From assembly GCF_905115235.1 (NCBI RefSeq), contig NC_051852.1, forward strand, positions 159,606,164 to 159,670,163: a DNA stretch of 64,000 nt. Reading direction: 5' to 3'. The translations under genes and the position numbers were made by a program. Source of the DNA: Hermetia illucens (lineage: Eukaryota; Arthropoda; Insecta; Diptera; Stratiomyidae). A model generated the notes under the pieces. The model had not been told where the DNA came from, made no database searches, and saw only the letters and a program-made list of their open reading frames with translations. Positions 51,851-62,484 of this stretch are shown here, piece by piece (position 1 is the stretch's first letter; each line of letters starts with the position of its first letter).

Positions 51851-54800
51851 TTGCTGCTCCGAGGAACCCAATTAGTGCTGTGGTACCCCGTTTTGATGCG
51901 ACAAACTCCTAAGTTCATGACTGTATACACCCGACACTGAAGGAGGAAACAAGTTGTTCCCCAAATTTCGACATACAGTAGACTCCCTCTTAACCGGAAA
52001 GTGGAAGAATATATGCTCTGGGTACCCTGGGACTCCATCGCAATTTGGACAGTCAGGTGGGGTCTCCAATTTAAACCTATGCAGGTATTGGCGATATCGT
52101 TCGTACCCCATGAGAAAGTGGATAAGGTTATGATTAATCTCACTACGTCGCCTCTGTAACCCACCGCTCTTACCATCTATTTATGGATCTCGCCCTCTCA
52201 GCCTACTTCATCTACAATAAGGCAGAGATTGGCTTCGCATTATCATTGCGCTATGTTATCAGCGTATCCCACACAATACAACAGTATTTGCTGGTACAAT
52301 CTTTTCCGTGGATTGAATCTTCGGCAAAGCCAGTAGCCAATTTGATAGCATCAATAGTTGATCTGGCTTTACGGAACCCATACTGCCGATCTGAAAGGCC
52401 GCATTGGCTCTCAATAACTGGGAGTAATTTACTATAGATTACCCGGTTTAACATTTTTCCCACAGTGTCCAGAAGACATATGGGTTAGTATGAGGATTGT
52501 TCACCTGGAGGTTTACCAGGCTTAGAGAGAGGTACCAACTTCTGCTGCTTCCATGCCGCTGGAAATATTCCCCTGGACATGCACGCTTCGAACAACTTTG
52601 CGAACATGTCCGGCCTGGATTTCACGGCAAGCTTAAGGGCCTTAATCGGTACTACGTCCAGCCCCGGCGCTTTATTGTCTCCTATTCTACCGCAGAACTC
52701 CATCAGCTCGTCTCTGGTGACTGGCGGAATTGCCGTCACATTCAGAGATGGTTGGAATGTATCGGTGCTCTCCTCTTGCTGGTGGAATAACCCCTGGATG
52801 ATTTTCGGCAAGAGAGTAGGACACGCGATCTACGGAGATGAACGGCCTCGTCCCATCACGATTCTATAAGCACTCCCCCACGGGTTTACGTCCGCTTCTA
52901 AGCGGAGCTCCTTAAAGCATTTCCTCTTGCTTCGCTGGATGGCGAGGTTTTGGGTTTTGCAGGCTGCCTTATAGGCGCACTCTTTTTGCCCCTGATCGAC
53001 TCTACTTATCTCTCTCTGAGCCGCTCTTGGTGGCAGGCCGATCCATCATTCCACCAGTAGTTGGGTCTTCCACGGGGAATGAGCACCTCCTAGGCATGCA
53101 CGCGTCACATGCTTTGGCGATGCATTGAGCCACATGGACGGCTCATTCCATAGAGGCGCCTGCTTTATCAGGTTGATATAACCAGACTTCTATGAAGGTC
53201 TGCTTATCCAAACATTTTGCAGAACAGCCTGAAATCTTTTTCGGTTTCGGGCATTATAGCTCTTTGCCCTGTGCCTCGACACATGTCTCAAAGAAGATTC
53301 CAGGTGATCGCTGTGGGTGTAGCGTTCACTGACGCATCAGGACATATTACGCGCCAGTGCAGGGCTGATAAAGGTGAGGTCTACAACCGAGCCTGACCCC
53401 CCCTTTTCTGAAAGGTGTTTACAGCAACCTCCTTTAGCCAAAACTATGTTCATCTGCGCAAAATCTTCTAATAAACTGCGCCACTTTACATTTGATTTTC
53501 TGCTTCCCCACTCAAGGGCACAAGCATTGAAATCACCAGCAATCACCTTTGGACTTCATCCCCTTGCGTCGAGAGCAAGATTAGCAAGCATTTCCTCGAA
53601 TTTAGACAGTGTCTAACTTGGTAGGGCGTAGCAGCTGTATATATACATCACTTTCGCCCACACAAAGCCACTGGCTGCTTGACTTACAGTACATTGTATG
53701 GCCTATCGACCGCAGCCTCATATCGCCGCTCCACTAGTCGAATCTGTGACCCATATGCCACCGTCACGGTTTCTATACGGTTCACTTACGATGGAAATTT
53801 CCATCTCAGGATCGAACATGGTCTGCTCAAGTAAATCCTGAGCGACCCTGCAATGATTCAGGTTTATTTGAATGAACCTCATTTTCTCATTGCAGTGAGC
53901 GCCTTCCTAAATTCCGGACACTTACTACTTCCGGCAATATGTCGGTTATCCTGTCCCTCTTTTATTTCGCACAATAGGCATTTGAGGTCCCTATTGCACT
54001 CTCTGGCAAAATGGCCTTTCTCTCCACAACTTCTGCATCGATCGGATCGATCAACGCTGCTGGTGCATGCCTTCGCAAAGTGCCCAAACATGAGGCATTT
54101 AAATTACCTCTTTAGTGAAATTTGTTCTCTTAAACGGCAGACAACCCATCCAATCCGAACCCGTCCGGGAGCCAACAACATCTGCGCTGCCTCCGGTGGT
54201 ACTCGTTTTCTGGCCGTTCGAATACCACCGCAGGCTTTTCGTAATCCCACAACAGACTCCTCGGTAAATTCTTTCAACTTGAATTGCTCCTTCAGAGCAG
54301 TACAAATTTCTCCTTTCGATGTCACTTCAACGAGATCCTTACATTGTATATAGATCTCATGTTTTTGAGCACGCACTGCGGCATTCTCCCCAACTCCCCA
54401 ACTTGAGTGCGAAAGTCATCAGTTTTGCCCACGCTAGATCTTTTCAGCTCGAACATGAGATCCCCTTTCTGGGTTCCTCGAATTCTGTTCACATTTCCGC
54501 TCAAATCTTTTAGGTCGGGATCGCCTTTCACCTTTTCCTTTCACCTTATCTCCACGTAGGTCAGATTGCCCTTACTGGACATAACGATCGCATCTGGACG
54601 AGTTCGCACTTTTGCTTTTCATTTCAGTTTTTTTTGGTGGTAACTTTAGTCCATCCATCCTGATTGACCGAGCTATTAGTGTTGGTTTTCAGAATTTCCT
54701 GTCTGCCTCTTTTTCTCTTAGGCGCCTGCTGATTATTTAGAGGATCCCCCTCTTTTTCACGTACTCGTTTATTTCGCCGTGATTCGAGGGTAGTACGGTT

Positions 54801-55500
54801 AGACGTCATTTGGGTCGCTTGTGACACTGTTGTCACAACAGGGTTCGGCGTATTCTTAGTATTCTTTTCCGCCATCTGCGATCTATTATAAAGGACTCTA
54901 ATAGTCCTCAACATATTCTTTACGGCTTGGTGCACGTTGTGCTTATGCTGGATGAAGGGTAATTCCTTCTGTTCTCTATAAGCCCCGACAGGGTTACTCT
55001 TTTCATACGCTCCTTCACTTTTGGCGTTTATTGACCTTGCTTGTACCTTATCCTTTACCGCCTTTGACATTGGTGCAGATCTCATAATTGTCGAGCTTCC
55101 TTTGAATGGATCGCTTTCTTGGTCCTGGAGTACCTACTGGTGGCGCACTACTTGAGCATATGCGGTGGATGTTATCACAGTTTTTGTCGTCCAACAATCT
55201 GCCTTCAGTTTATCTTTGTTTGGTCTTGTTACCGGTGTTCTCAGTAAGGTTGTGCTTCGCTTGAACACCTCCTTCTTTTTCTTCAGCTTTTGTCCCGTTT
55301 ACAAGCATCATATGCCAAGGTAGCCAAGTTGGTCACCACCGAGGCACTGCGGTCGAGGGATATCGACGACCGGGGGCCAAGGATCTTCCACTTAAGCAGT
55401 CCTTCTTCTGGATAATGCCCCAATTCATCCTGGAAACCTTACATGTGAGGCAGATGACATCTTTCTTCCTCCTAATGTGACAAGCTTGGCGCAACCAATG
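51851..55500 (-). mobile_element. R1-like LINE, long, with ORF1, endonuclease and partial RT
   Basis: Minus-strand order: 5' region (55100-55500). ORF1 at 55085-53880 has IQHKHNVHQAVKNMLRTIR, DQDGWTKV-type linker, EICTALKEQFKLKEF and PPEAAQMLLAPGRVRIGW. Zinc knuckles FKCLMFGHFAKAC, CRSCGEKGHFAREC and CLLCEIKEGQDNRH lie at 53890-54095. The ORF2 endonuclease is at 53880-53337 (IQINLNHC, VIAGDFNACALEWGSRKSN, SGSVVDLTFISPALA), with a pre-RT linker near 53000-52900. RT fingers at 52811-52251 include GRIGDNKAPGLDVVPIKALK, FPAAWKQQKLVPLSKPGKPP and DRQYGFRKARSTIDAIKLAT. The reading then jumps to the C-terminal HFLMGYERYRQYLHRFKLE with CPNCDGVPGYPEH at 51990-52135, so the RT palm with the catalytic block is deleted. 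Several stops and frame changes. Confidence 0.8.
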
Positions 55501-56000
55501 GATCAACGGGTGATTGATAGCTTATAAACATTGCTGCAACCATGATATAATGGAAGTCCTGTATAACCCGGAAAATGTAATGGACATAGTACGTGAAAAT
55601 GCTGATGAGAGTACAATTCTCTAGGCGGACGCTTCACGGTAGTTTCGCGGGAATATGGTCTGCAATGGAGGGGGTGGTTTTAGCGGTCGATTGTTTTATA
55701 AACTACTGCAATCCCAGGCGGAAGATTCTATTTACGATTCCCACCAATTATTGGTAAATACAGAAAAGTAGATTTTGAAGAGTTATGAATCAAATTCAAT
55801 GGAGATACCTGGATAGAGTATGCGTTACCTCATGCCGCCCCACCCCCACATTTTTTTTTTTTTTTTGAGGTCAATACACTACCAGAGCTTAACAAACAAA
55901 GCTAGACATAAAAAGAACCAGCGACATTTGCAGGCCAGCACAAAGACAATTTATGGTTAGGATAAAGTACAAATAGATTGAGCAGGTTAGGTAAAATCAA
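55501..56000. other. Spacer with poly-T run
   Basis: About 17 T between 55849 and 55866, which could be the tail of a minus-strand retroposon, but no element body is recognised beside it. Confidence 0.35.
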
Positions 56001-56015
56001 TTTATTTTATTTCAT

Positions 56016-56021
56016 TTTATT
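56016..56021 (-). promoter_or_regulatory. Poly(A) signal (minus strand)
   Basis: TTTATT at 56016-56021 and again at 56001-56006, about 55-75 nt past the stop of the 56077-56820 trypsin. Its sister at 62485 also has two signals. Confidence 0.7.
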
Positions 56022-56076
56022 CAAGAATTAAAATCAAATTTTTGCAAAATGCAAGAAAGGGGGTCGATTTAACATT

Positions 56077-56820
56077 TTATGAGTTAGATTCGACCCAGGA
56101 TTTGAAGTAGGCAACGTTGGTGTAAACACCTGGGTATCCACTACGAGCGCATCCATTACCCCATGAGACAACACCAACCAATTTTCCTCCAGAGATCAAT
56201 GGGCCACCAGAGTCACCTTGGCAAGAGTCCTTACCGCCACCAGTCACACCAGCGCAGAGCATAGCAGAAGTGATCTTTCCACTTCCATAGCTGGATCCGC
56301 ATTGACTGTTGCTGATAACATTGACGGTAACAACTTGAAGGGTAGCAGCAGCGGCACCTCCTTCCTTGGTGGCTCCCCATCCAGTAACGGTGACAGCAGT
56401 TCCGGCACCTGGAGCTGAGCTGGTAAGAGCGATTGGTTGGATGGATGATGAGTAGGTGAATCCACTTGAGAGGATCAAGAGGGAAATATCATTGTTGGTT
56501 GTAGAGGCACTGTAGCTTGGATGTTGACGAATGCTGGATACTTGACGAGAAACTCCTCCTGAAGTACGGGAACTGGTACCGGCAACAACGGTGAGAGAGG
56601 ATGCCGATTGTCCGTTGGTGCAGTGAGCGGCAGTGATAACTACATTGGCTTTGTAGATGGAACCACCACAAATGTGGCTTCCACTCTTCCTCAAAGAAAT
56701 TTGATGAGGATAGCTTTCAATGGTGGTGGCTTTGCCACCAACAATGCGGCCATCCAATTGTGGGACGAGTCCACCTGAGACACAAGCCAACAAGGCAGTT
56801 AACACTACGAAACGGAACAT
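56077..56820 (-). CDS. Trypsin (alpha-trypsin type), left arm of inverted pair B
   Basis: A 247-residue secreted trypsin zymogen, apparently identical in protein sequence to the plus-strand copy at 62485-63228, although the DNA differs at silent sites. Signal peptide about 1-16, propeptide GLVPQLDGR, IVGGKATTIES from 26. Triad His66, Asp111 and Ser204, specificity Asp198 (GGKDSCQGD), six paired cysteines. Subgroup marks are CTNGQS, GATKEGGAAAAT and CARSGYPG. Probably a midgut digestive enzyme. Confidence 0.95.
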   Translation of the reverse strand: MFRFVVLTALLACVSGGLVPQLDGRIVGGKATTIESYPHQISLRKSGSHICGGSIYKANVVITAAHCTNGQSASSLTVVAGTSSRTSGGVSRQVSSIRQHPSYSASTTNNDISLLILSSGFTYSSSIQPIALTSSAPGAGTAVTVTGWGATKEGGAAAATLQVVTVNVISNSQCGSSYGSGKITSAMLCAGVTGGGKDSCQGDSGGPLISGGKLVGVVSWGNGCARSGYPGVYTNVAYFKSWVESNS

Positions 56821-56915
56821 CTCGAGTACTTACTGAATGGTGTTTGAGCACCGCCTTTTATAGGTCCGCTCAGATTTACTGATGTCTGAAACTATTCTGC
56901 AATGATAGGTTATCA
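56821..56915 (-). promoter_or_regulatory. Promoter of the 56077 trypsin
   Basis: On the minus strand: TGATAA (plus 56910-56915) and CTATCA (plus 56903-56908). TATA box at 56856-56862, TCAGT initiator centred on 56834 (28 nt after the TATA start), and a 14-nt leader. Confidence 0.75.
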
Positions 56916-57254
56916 TTAAATCCAAGAGATTAGGTATTTTATTGTAGAAGTTATGAGTAAAGTAATTACTTTTAAACATTTTTTTTATCTTAATCTTAAT
57001 AATAAAAGATGGAAGTAGGTTTTGATTTGAAGAATTGATAGGTAGCAAACTTTTTTAAAAATATTAATTAAAAGTCTTTGAAATATGTAGATTATTTTTG
57101 TCTGCAAGTGTTATCGGTTGTGCGATTTACGTAAGGAAAGTTCGAAAGATGTTGTTCTGCCTGCGTATATTTGCATAACCAGCGGATCTTTTTAGGTATT
57201 GGAAGAAGGAAACCAGTCTAATGATACAATTGTCCTTTCGTTTTTACCGCCTGC

Positions 57255-57520
57255 ACGTATTCGAAGAGGGCGATAAGACTCGAGTCTGCAAGATAATCAT
57301 CTGAAGTGGCTCTTGATGAGAAACCTCATTGGAAGTTACTTGATACCATCAGGATATGTTCCCGCCCGGCCATTTACAGTTGGCCTCCTTGTGGGGACTC
57401 CGGATCGGAATTGTACTATATAACTCGGGCACTGTATTCCTTAGTTGCAGCAGAGTTATTAAATAGGCCTCGCATCCACTGGTATGAACACTCAGTAAAA
57501 GCCAGTACCATGGTACTGGT
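57255..57520 (+). repeat. 3' end of an R1-like LINE family, copy 3
   Basis: GAAACCTCATTGGAAGTTAC, CCTTAGTTGCAGCAGAG, GGCCTCGCATCCACTGGTAT and GCCAGTACCATGG align with 8645-8970. No coding part. Confidence 0.6.
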
Positions 57521-58854
57521 CAGGAGGTCTTTTTATGGTCACCAAATCAATCCGGGTTCGAAGAGGACCGTGAGAGTATGCCTACCTAACAAGTACTCAC
57601 GTCAAACCCTTAGCATCTTCACGTTGTGGGTGTAAAACTCAGAAAGTTAAGGCACTGCAAATGCAATGGCACTGCTATGATATCATATCGGTAATGTTTG
57701 ATTTTCCAGCCCCACCACCGGAAGGGGAGGAGTCTAAGAGAGAAAGGATAAGAAGGTCTCATCTTTCTATTCTCGCTAAAAACCCATAATGGTTACTTCT
57801 TCATAAAAACTTACGGTTTCTTGAAAAGAGGGTATTTTCCCAAAATTAATAAGTTTTTCGGGAAGATGATCAATGTACAAGAAATATTACAGAGAGGATT
57901 CCCTCTTGTCCCTCCCACGCATGTTGATAAGGGGGCGGAGGAGTAAATTGGAAAAGCTAAGGTGTGTTAGGACGGGAGAAAACGAAGCAATATTGCATAT
58001 TTTTAGATGCATTCTCCGGTTAGATTGTCTCTGAACAAGGCAAAGAACATGTAGCCAATGTCTCAAAGCCGCGGACACTACAACGGTTGCTACTGTCATA
58101 TTTAGTAACTATAATTCTAAATATAAGGCCTCATGCCAAAATTTTCTCGCAGCAGGCACGATCGCTCCCTCCCTTGTTCTTCTTCTCTATTTCTTAATCG
58201 GTCTTACCTATCGACGTCTTGACAATGAGCAAAGGTTAGGCAATTCACCGTTTCCCCGACAGTCAGATCCTCCTGACATTGAATCCCATTTTATGCTGTA
58301 TAAAGTTCTCTTTTTGGTGCTACCAGATTTAAGCATAACTCTACCAAACTGTGCTTGTTCGTCGCTTTGGCTGAACAATTTCTCGATCTCTCTTTTTTGG
58401 GTCTTGCGAAGTTCTTAGAGATTCCCTCGTTAGCTGGAATATAATTTCCTAATAAACACTGGGAAGGTTATCCCCATTGGAGCGCTTGGGGCATATTATA
58501 AACCTGTGTAACACTAATAATTGAACCAGACCCGCCTTCTAGCTACATACATATTTATATCAATCTTATTGGCTCGTACTATATCCAACTAACCAAAATC
58601 TAACAATAAACTCCGCTTCTTTGGGTCTTTGCTGGTCATGACAAGTCGTGAGAGTAGGCTGTCCTTCAACCTGTCAAAATAAGACTAGGAGGAGCATAGG
58701 AGCTGTAGACATAATTACCGCCTAGCAGAGCTGGTGTAAGGCTGGGTCATAAAATTCCATATAGTTTGCTATCGGAAGATTATGTTACTGCTTCACCAGT
58801 CTACTTTGTGATACACATATTGAATCATTACAAAGCTTCAGCAATTAGGTTCTC
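57521..58854. other. Unassigned 1.3-kb spacer
   Basis: No recognised motif on either strand. Confidence 0.4.
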
Positions 58855-59475
58855 TCACCTCTTCTCACCGATAGCCAAGCAGCGATCAAGGCACTTAGGT
58901 CCAACCAGGTGAACTCTAAACTGGTGTAGGAATGCCTTGAGAGACTGAATACACTAGGCTCGTCCAACCAGGTCTGGATAATTTGGCGTCCAGGCTATGC
59001 TGGGTTAGAAGGCAACGAGGCAGCGGACGAACTAGCCAAGAAGGGATCAGGGACGCCTTTAGGCTTTCTGTGGAATCGGAAAAGGTTTCATGGCTGTGAA
59101 TCCAAGAAATGAAGAACCTCCGAATCATAGTGGAAATTCTCACTGGTCATTGTCGGCTGAACTATCACCTAGGAAAGCTAGCGATATCTACGGACACTGC
59201 CTGCAGGTTTTGTGAGGAGTGTTACGAAACCTCTATACACGTCCTGGGACAGTGTCCGGCACTTGTGCAAAGTAGGTCGATACATCTGGGAGAACACTTA
59301 ATACCAGATGCAAAGCTGAAACATCTAGAAGTGGGGAACATACTAAAGTTCCTAAGGGTTACAGGCCTGCTTGAGATACTATGATCAATAGGTACACTAT
59401 AACCAGTAAAAGGGGCACAATAGTTCTTCAAGGACCCGGTGAGACTTTCCCTTAAGAGAATAATAATAATAATGC
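58855..59475 (+). mobile_element. LOA-like LINE, 5'-truncated copy
   Basis: Same family as 34806-39690. RNase H: LTDSQAAIKALRSNQVNSKL, then WRPGYAGLEGNEAADELAKK, at 58862-59045. C-terminus MKNLRIIVEILTGHCRLNYH and CRFCEECYETSIHVLGQCPA at 59109-59265. 3' end with AAT repeats at 59458-59473. About 48 bp between the RNase H and the C-terminal block is lost compared with the long copy. Confidence 0.8.
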
Positions 59476-59639
59476 TTATCTTTTATGAGAATGAAAACGA
59501 AACTTATGATCCGGACTATGTAAAAGAACCCATGCAAAGAACATATGATATGAGTCAGTGGAATCTCGTAAATGTGGATACTTTCCTATACCATGAACCA
59601 CTCTTTATAAAGAGCTGGAAGAAAAAGGATGAAATCTAG
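59476..59639 (+). other. Unrecognised protein-like ORF segment
   Basis: The frame entering from the LINE 3' tail stays open and reads LIFYENENETYDPDYVKEPM, then YDMSQWNLVNVDTFLYHEPL and a Lys-rich end before the stop at 59637. It is aromatic- and acidic-rich and looks more protein-like than the surrounding sequence, but I do not recognise it. It could be an exon scrap of an unknown gene or chance. Confidence 0.25.
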
Positions 59640-59739
59640 CGACGATCTATATTGAGAAAAACTTTTTCAAGGTTTTGTTCGCAAAAAGGTCTGTCTTTTT
59701 TTTTGCCGGTGAAAAGCTTCAAAAGCTACCAAGGGCTCC

Positions 59740-60985
59740 TGCCACCCGGTTATGTGGGACTCTTACCCACTAAAATCACTTCCTCCTCCTTCCACTCTCC
59801 CCGCAGGACTCGCATTTGGAATTACGTTGCGGGGCTGGATCAGAATTTATTTTGGCCTCATGTTAATATTCGTGTTTCTCTCGCGTACCTTCTTTCGAAT
59901 GACTTCTTCCTGCCTAAACTTCTTTCCGATGGCTGCAATCACCTTTTCGATTTCGGTCCATATCTCCTTTCCTTTCACCCTAAGTTCCATTATATTTTCG
60001 GGTGTAAAGTGCTCCGCGGTTGTAGCTTCTAATGTAGCCCTTTGGGCTTCGAATCTGGGGCAATGAAAAAAGATGTGTCCTGCGTCCTCTGCAATATTTG
60101 GACACTTTGGGCAATATAGCGAATCATCACGCCCAAATCGATACATATATGCTCGATAGCCTCCATGTCTGCTCAAGAATTGAGTTAGGTCGAAACCTAC
60201 CTCACCGTGGGGTCGCTCGATCCATTTTCGGATATCCCATATGATTTTATGAGTCCAGCGGCCTTTTTCTGAATCGCCCCACTTCTCCTGCCATTCCGGG
60301 ACAGTTTCAGTTCGTGCGAACTTTCGGCGATGGAAAGGGGATTCTCCGATGAGACACGCTCGATTGTAAAGTCGTTGTATCATATTTCTTTCGTTGGAAT
60401 CTCAATTGGAAACATTCCTGCTATCACGCAAGTTGCTTCATTGGTTATTGTTCTGTTAGCGCAACATGTTCGGAGTACTTATGCGATACGCAGCTCCAAT
60501 CTTTTTCTTGTTTGCTATATATATTGCTCATACTGGGGCTGCATTCAGTAGGATCGAAGTGACCACCTTCGAAATAAGGATTTGACGGCTCGGCCTTGGA
60601 CTACCTATATTTGGTAGTATTCTCGCAACGAGTCCTCCGATGTTATATACCTTGGTTGCTGCACCCTCCACATGCAATCTGAAGTTTAGCTTCTGGTCAA
60701 TCATTACGCTTAAGTACTTAAGCGCAGGCTTGGAATGAATTGTTTGCGTTCCAGTTTTTATCCTCATGGAACTGCATTTTCTCCGCTCAGTAATAAGTAC
60801 TATTTCCGCCTTACGCTCTGCGAGCTGTAGACCAGCATTATCTAACCAGGATTTAATCTCATAGACTGCTTCATCTGCATAAAACTCGAATTCTTCGAGA
60901 AGGCGTGCAACAACCATCACACCAAAATCGTCCACGAAACCAATGGAGGCCACACCAGTCAACGCATGTCATTTGGTATAATTTC
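59740..60985 (-). mobile_element. R1-like LINE, 5' truncated
   Basis: The minus strand enters the RT at VASIGFVDDFGVMVVARLLE (60890-60955), then AVYEIKSWLDNAGLQLAERK, LKYLSVMIDQKLNFRLHVEG and ISKVVTSILLNAAPV (60528-60580). A frame change follows, then the C-terminal ORF at 60383-59847 with RWTHKIIWDIRKWIERPHGE, FDLTQFLSRHGGYRAYMYRF and CPKCPNIAEDAGHIFFHC. Its 3' region at 59743-59835 aligns with that of 30462-32115 (CCCACTAAAA.CAC.... CCCCGC). At its 5' edge lies a perfect palindrome and a short piece in reverse orientation. Confidence 0.78.
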
Positions 60986-61003
60986 ATTCCTTCATCTGAT
61001 TCG

Positions 61004-61038
61004 CTGCGCAGATTCCTAATCGATAGGAATCTGCGCAG
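61004..61038. repeat. Perfect 14-bp inverted repeat (palindrome)
   Basis: Arms CTGCGCAGATTCCT (61004-61017) and AGGAATCTGCGCAG (61025-61038) around a 7-nt loop. It sits between the minus-strand R1 fragment and the plus-strand RT scrap. Confidence 0.9.
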
Positions 61039-61072
61039 ACATGCGGAGTTCCACAAGGGTCTGTCTTAGGTC
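61039..61072 (+). mobile_element. R1-like RT scrap, inverted relative to its neighbour
   Basis: Plus strand reads TCGVPQGSVLGP, the RT block that normally lies just upstream of the block where the minus-strand fragment at 59740-60985 begins. Confidence 0.65.
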
Positions 61073-61074
61073 CC

Positions 61075-61745
61075 CATACATGCAAAAGGAGGTCTACAAT
61101 TTTTTTTCATCGAATACAGTCATGTTGGGTATCAAATGAAAGATCTCTGATGTTGCCACCATATATTTTGTCTTGCCTGCTCGATATGGATGAAGGCAGT
61201 TTGTATGTCTCGGGTCGTTCTTCTCATGATGTCGATATCGTCAGAATAGGTCAACAGTTGGGTGGACTTAAAGAGGAACGTACCCCTCGCATTTACTTCA
61301 GCATCACTTGATCACTTTCTCGAGGGCCAGGTTAAAGAGGACGCGTGATAGGGCATCCCCTTGCCGTAGACCGTTGTTGATGTCGAATGGTCTCGAAAGC
61401 GATCCTGCTGCTTTTATCTGGCCTCGCACTTCGGTCAGGGTCAGCCTAGTCAGTCTTATCAATTTCGTCGGGAATCGAATTCTCTCATGGCCGTGTACAG
61501 TTTTACCCTGGCTATGCTTTCATAGGCGGCTCTAAAGTCGATGAATAGATGGTGCAACTGGTGTCCATATTCCAACAGTTTTTCCATCGCTTACCGCAGA
61601 GAGAAAATCTGATCTGTTGCTGATTTGCCTGGAGTGAAGCCTCTTTGGTATGGGCCAATGATGTTCTGGGCGTATGGGACTAACCGGCCTAGCAAAATAG
61701 CGAAGTTAATAGACTTCTGACCGACCAATATGTAGATTTTTCTCC
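61075..61745 (-). mobile_element. RTE/Jockey-type LINE fragment (RT)
   Basis: Minus strand: LVPYAQNIIGPYQRGFTPGK and SATDQIFSLR at 61591-61690, EYGHQLHHLFIDFRAAYESI at 61515-61580, LTEVR..., NNGLRQGDALSRVLFNLALE near 61320-61380, a decayed YSDDIDIMRRT near 61215-61260 and AGKTKYMVATSEIFHL near 61145-61190. Frame changes between blocks. Same family as 49236-49690. Confidence 0.7.
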
Positions 61746-61980
61746 ACTCTAGCATGTGAAGGATCCAACTGATTAGCAGCGGTTCGATTCCATGCTGTCT
61801 TGCCGCATCAAAAATTGCCGCGAATGAGGCATAACTGAAGGCACCTTCGATGTCCATGAATGCGCCTAAGGCGTATTCTTTTTCGGACATCGCCCTTTCA
61901 ATTTTTGCCGTGAGTGTCCATTTTGAGAGCGAATCATTGCTGGGCGGTTGTGGTGGGATCAGGCTATTGCCAGAACAGCG
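61746..61980 (-). mobile_element. LOA-like RT fragment
   Basis: Minus strand SKWTLTAKIERAMSEKEYAL then GAFMDIEGAFSYASFAAIFD and ISWILHMLEWRK, the RT 'D-IEGAF' block of LOA-type elements. Fused in frame to the next LINE fragment, giving a chimaeric 131-codon ORF. Confidence 0.65.
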
Positions 61981-62389
61981 GAGCAAGATTACAAGTATTA
62001 TATCTACAAAATGTAAGTCAGTTTTTCACACTACATAGCCGAAACTGGCCAACTTCACTACGAGGCTAATATGAATATATGTAATCCTTCCAAGGAACAT
62101 TTATTTACTTTTGTTTTCCTCAATGTAAATACCTTTACCTTTGTAGGTAAAACATCAAACTTTACTCACATAAATCATACAACCGGTAATACTTTCAACA
62201 GACAAAAATAATCCATTCCAATGATTTTTACTTTTAATTAATACTTTTAGGAAAGTTAGCCACCTATCAAATGTTGAAATCAAAACCTACTTCCATCTTT
62301 TATTATTAAGATTAAGATAAAAAATGTTTTTAAAAGTAATTAGTTTACTCATAATTTCTACAAAATAATACCTAATCTCTTGGATTTAA

Positions 62390-62484
62390 TGATAACCTAT
62401 CATTACAGAATGGTTTCAGACATCAGTAAATCTGAGCAGACCTATAAAAGGCGGTGCTCAAACACCATTCAGTAAGTACTCGAG
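62390..62484 (+). promoter_or_regulatory. Promoter of the 62485 trypsin
   Basis: TGATAA at 62390-62395 and CTATCA (TGATAG reversed) at 62397-62402. TATAAAA at 62443-62449, arthropod-type initiator TCAGT at 62469-62473 (A at +28 from the TATA start), and a 14-nt leader before the ATG. Confidence 0.78.

Larger units (their letters stand above)
56000..57076 (-). repeat. Inverted repeat B, left arm
   Basis: Trypsin gene, 3' UTR and about 255 bp of 5' flank. Reverse complement aligns with 62222-63305, including TCAAAACCTACTTCCATCTT and AAGATTAAGATAAAAAA. Confidence 0.85.

Noticed and set aside
61591-61986. 131-codon ORF as a single protein
   Set aside because: Its two halves come from different LINE types fused in frame.
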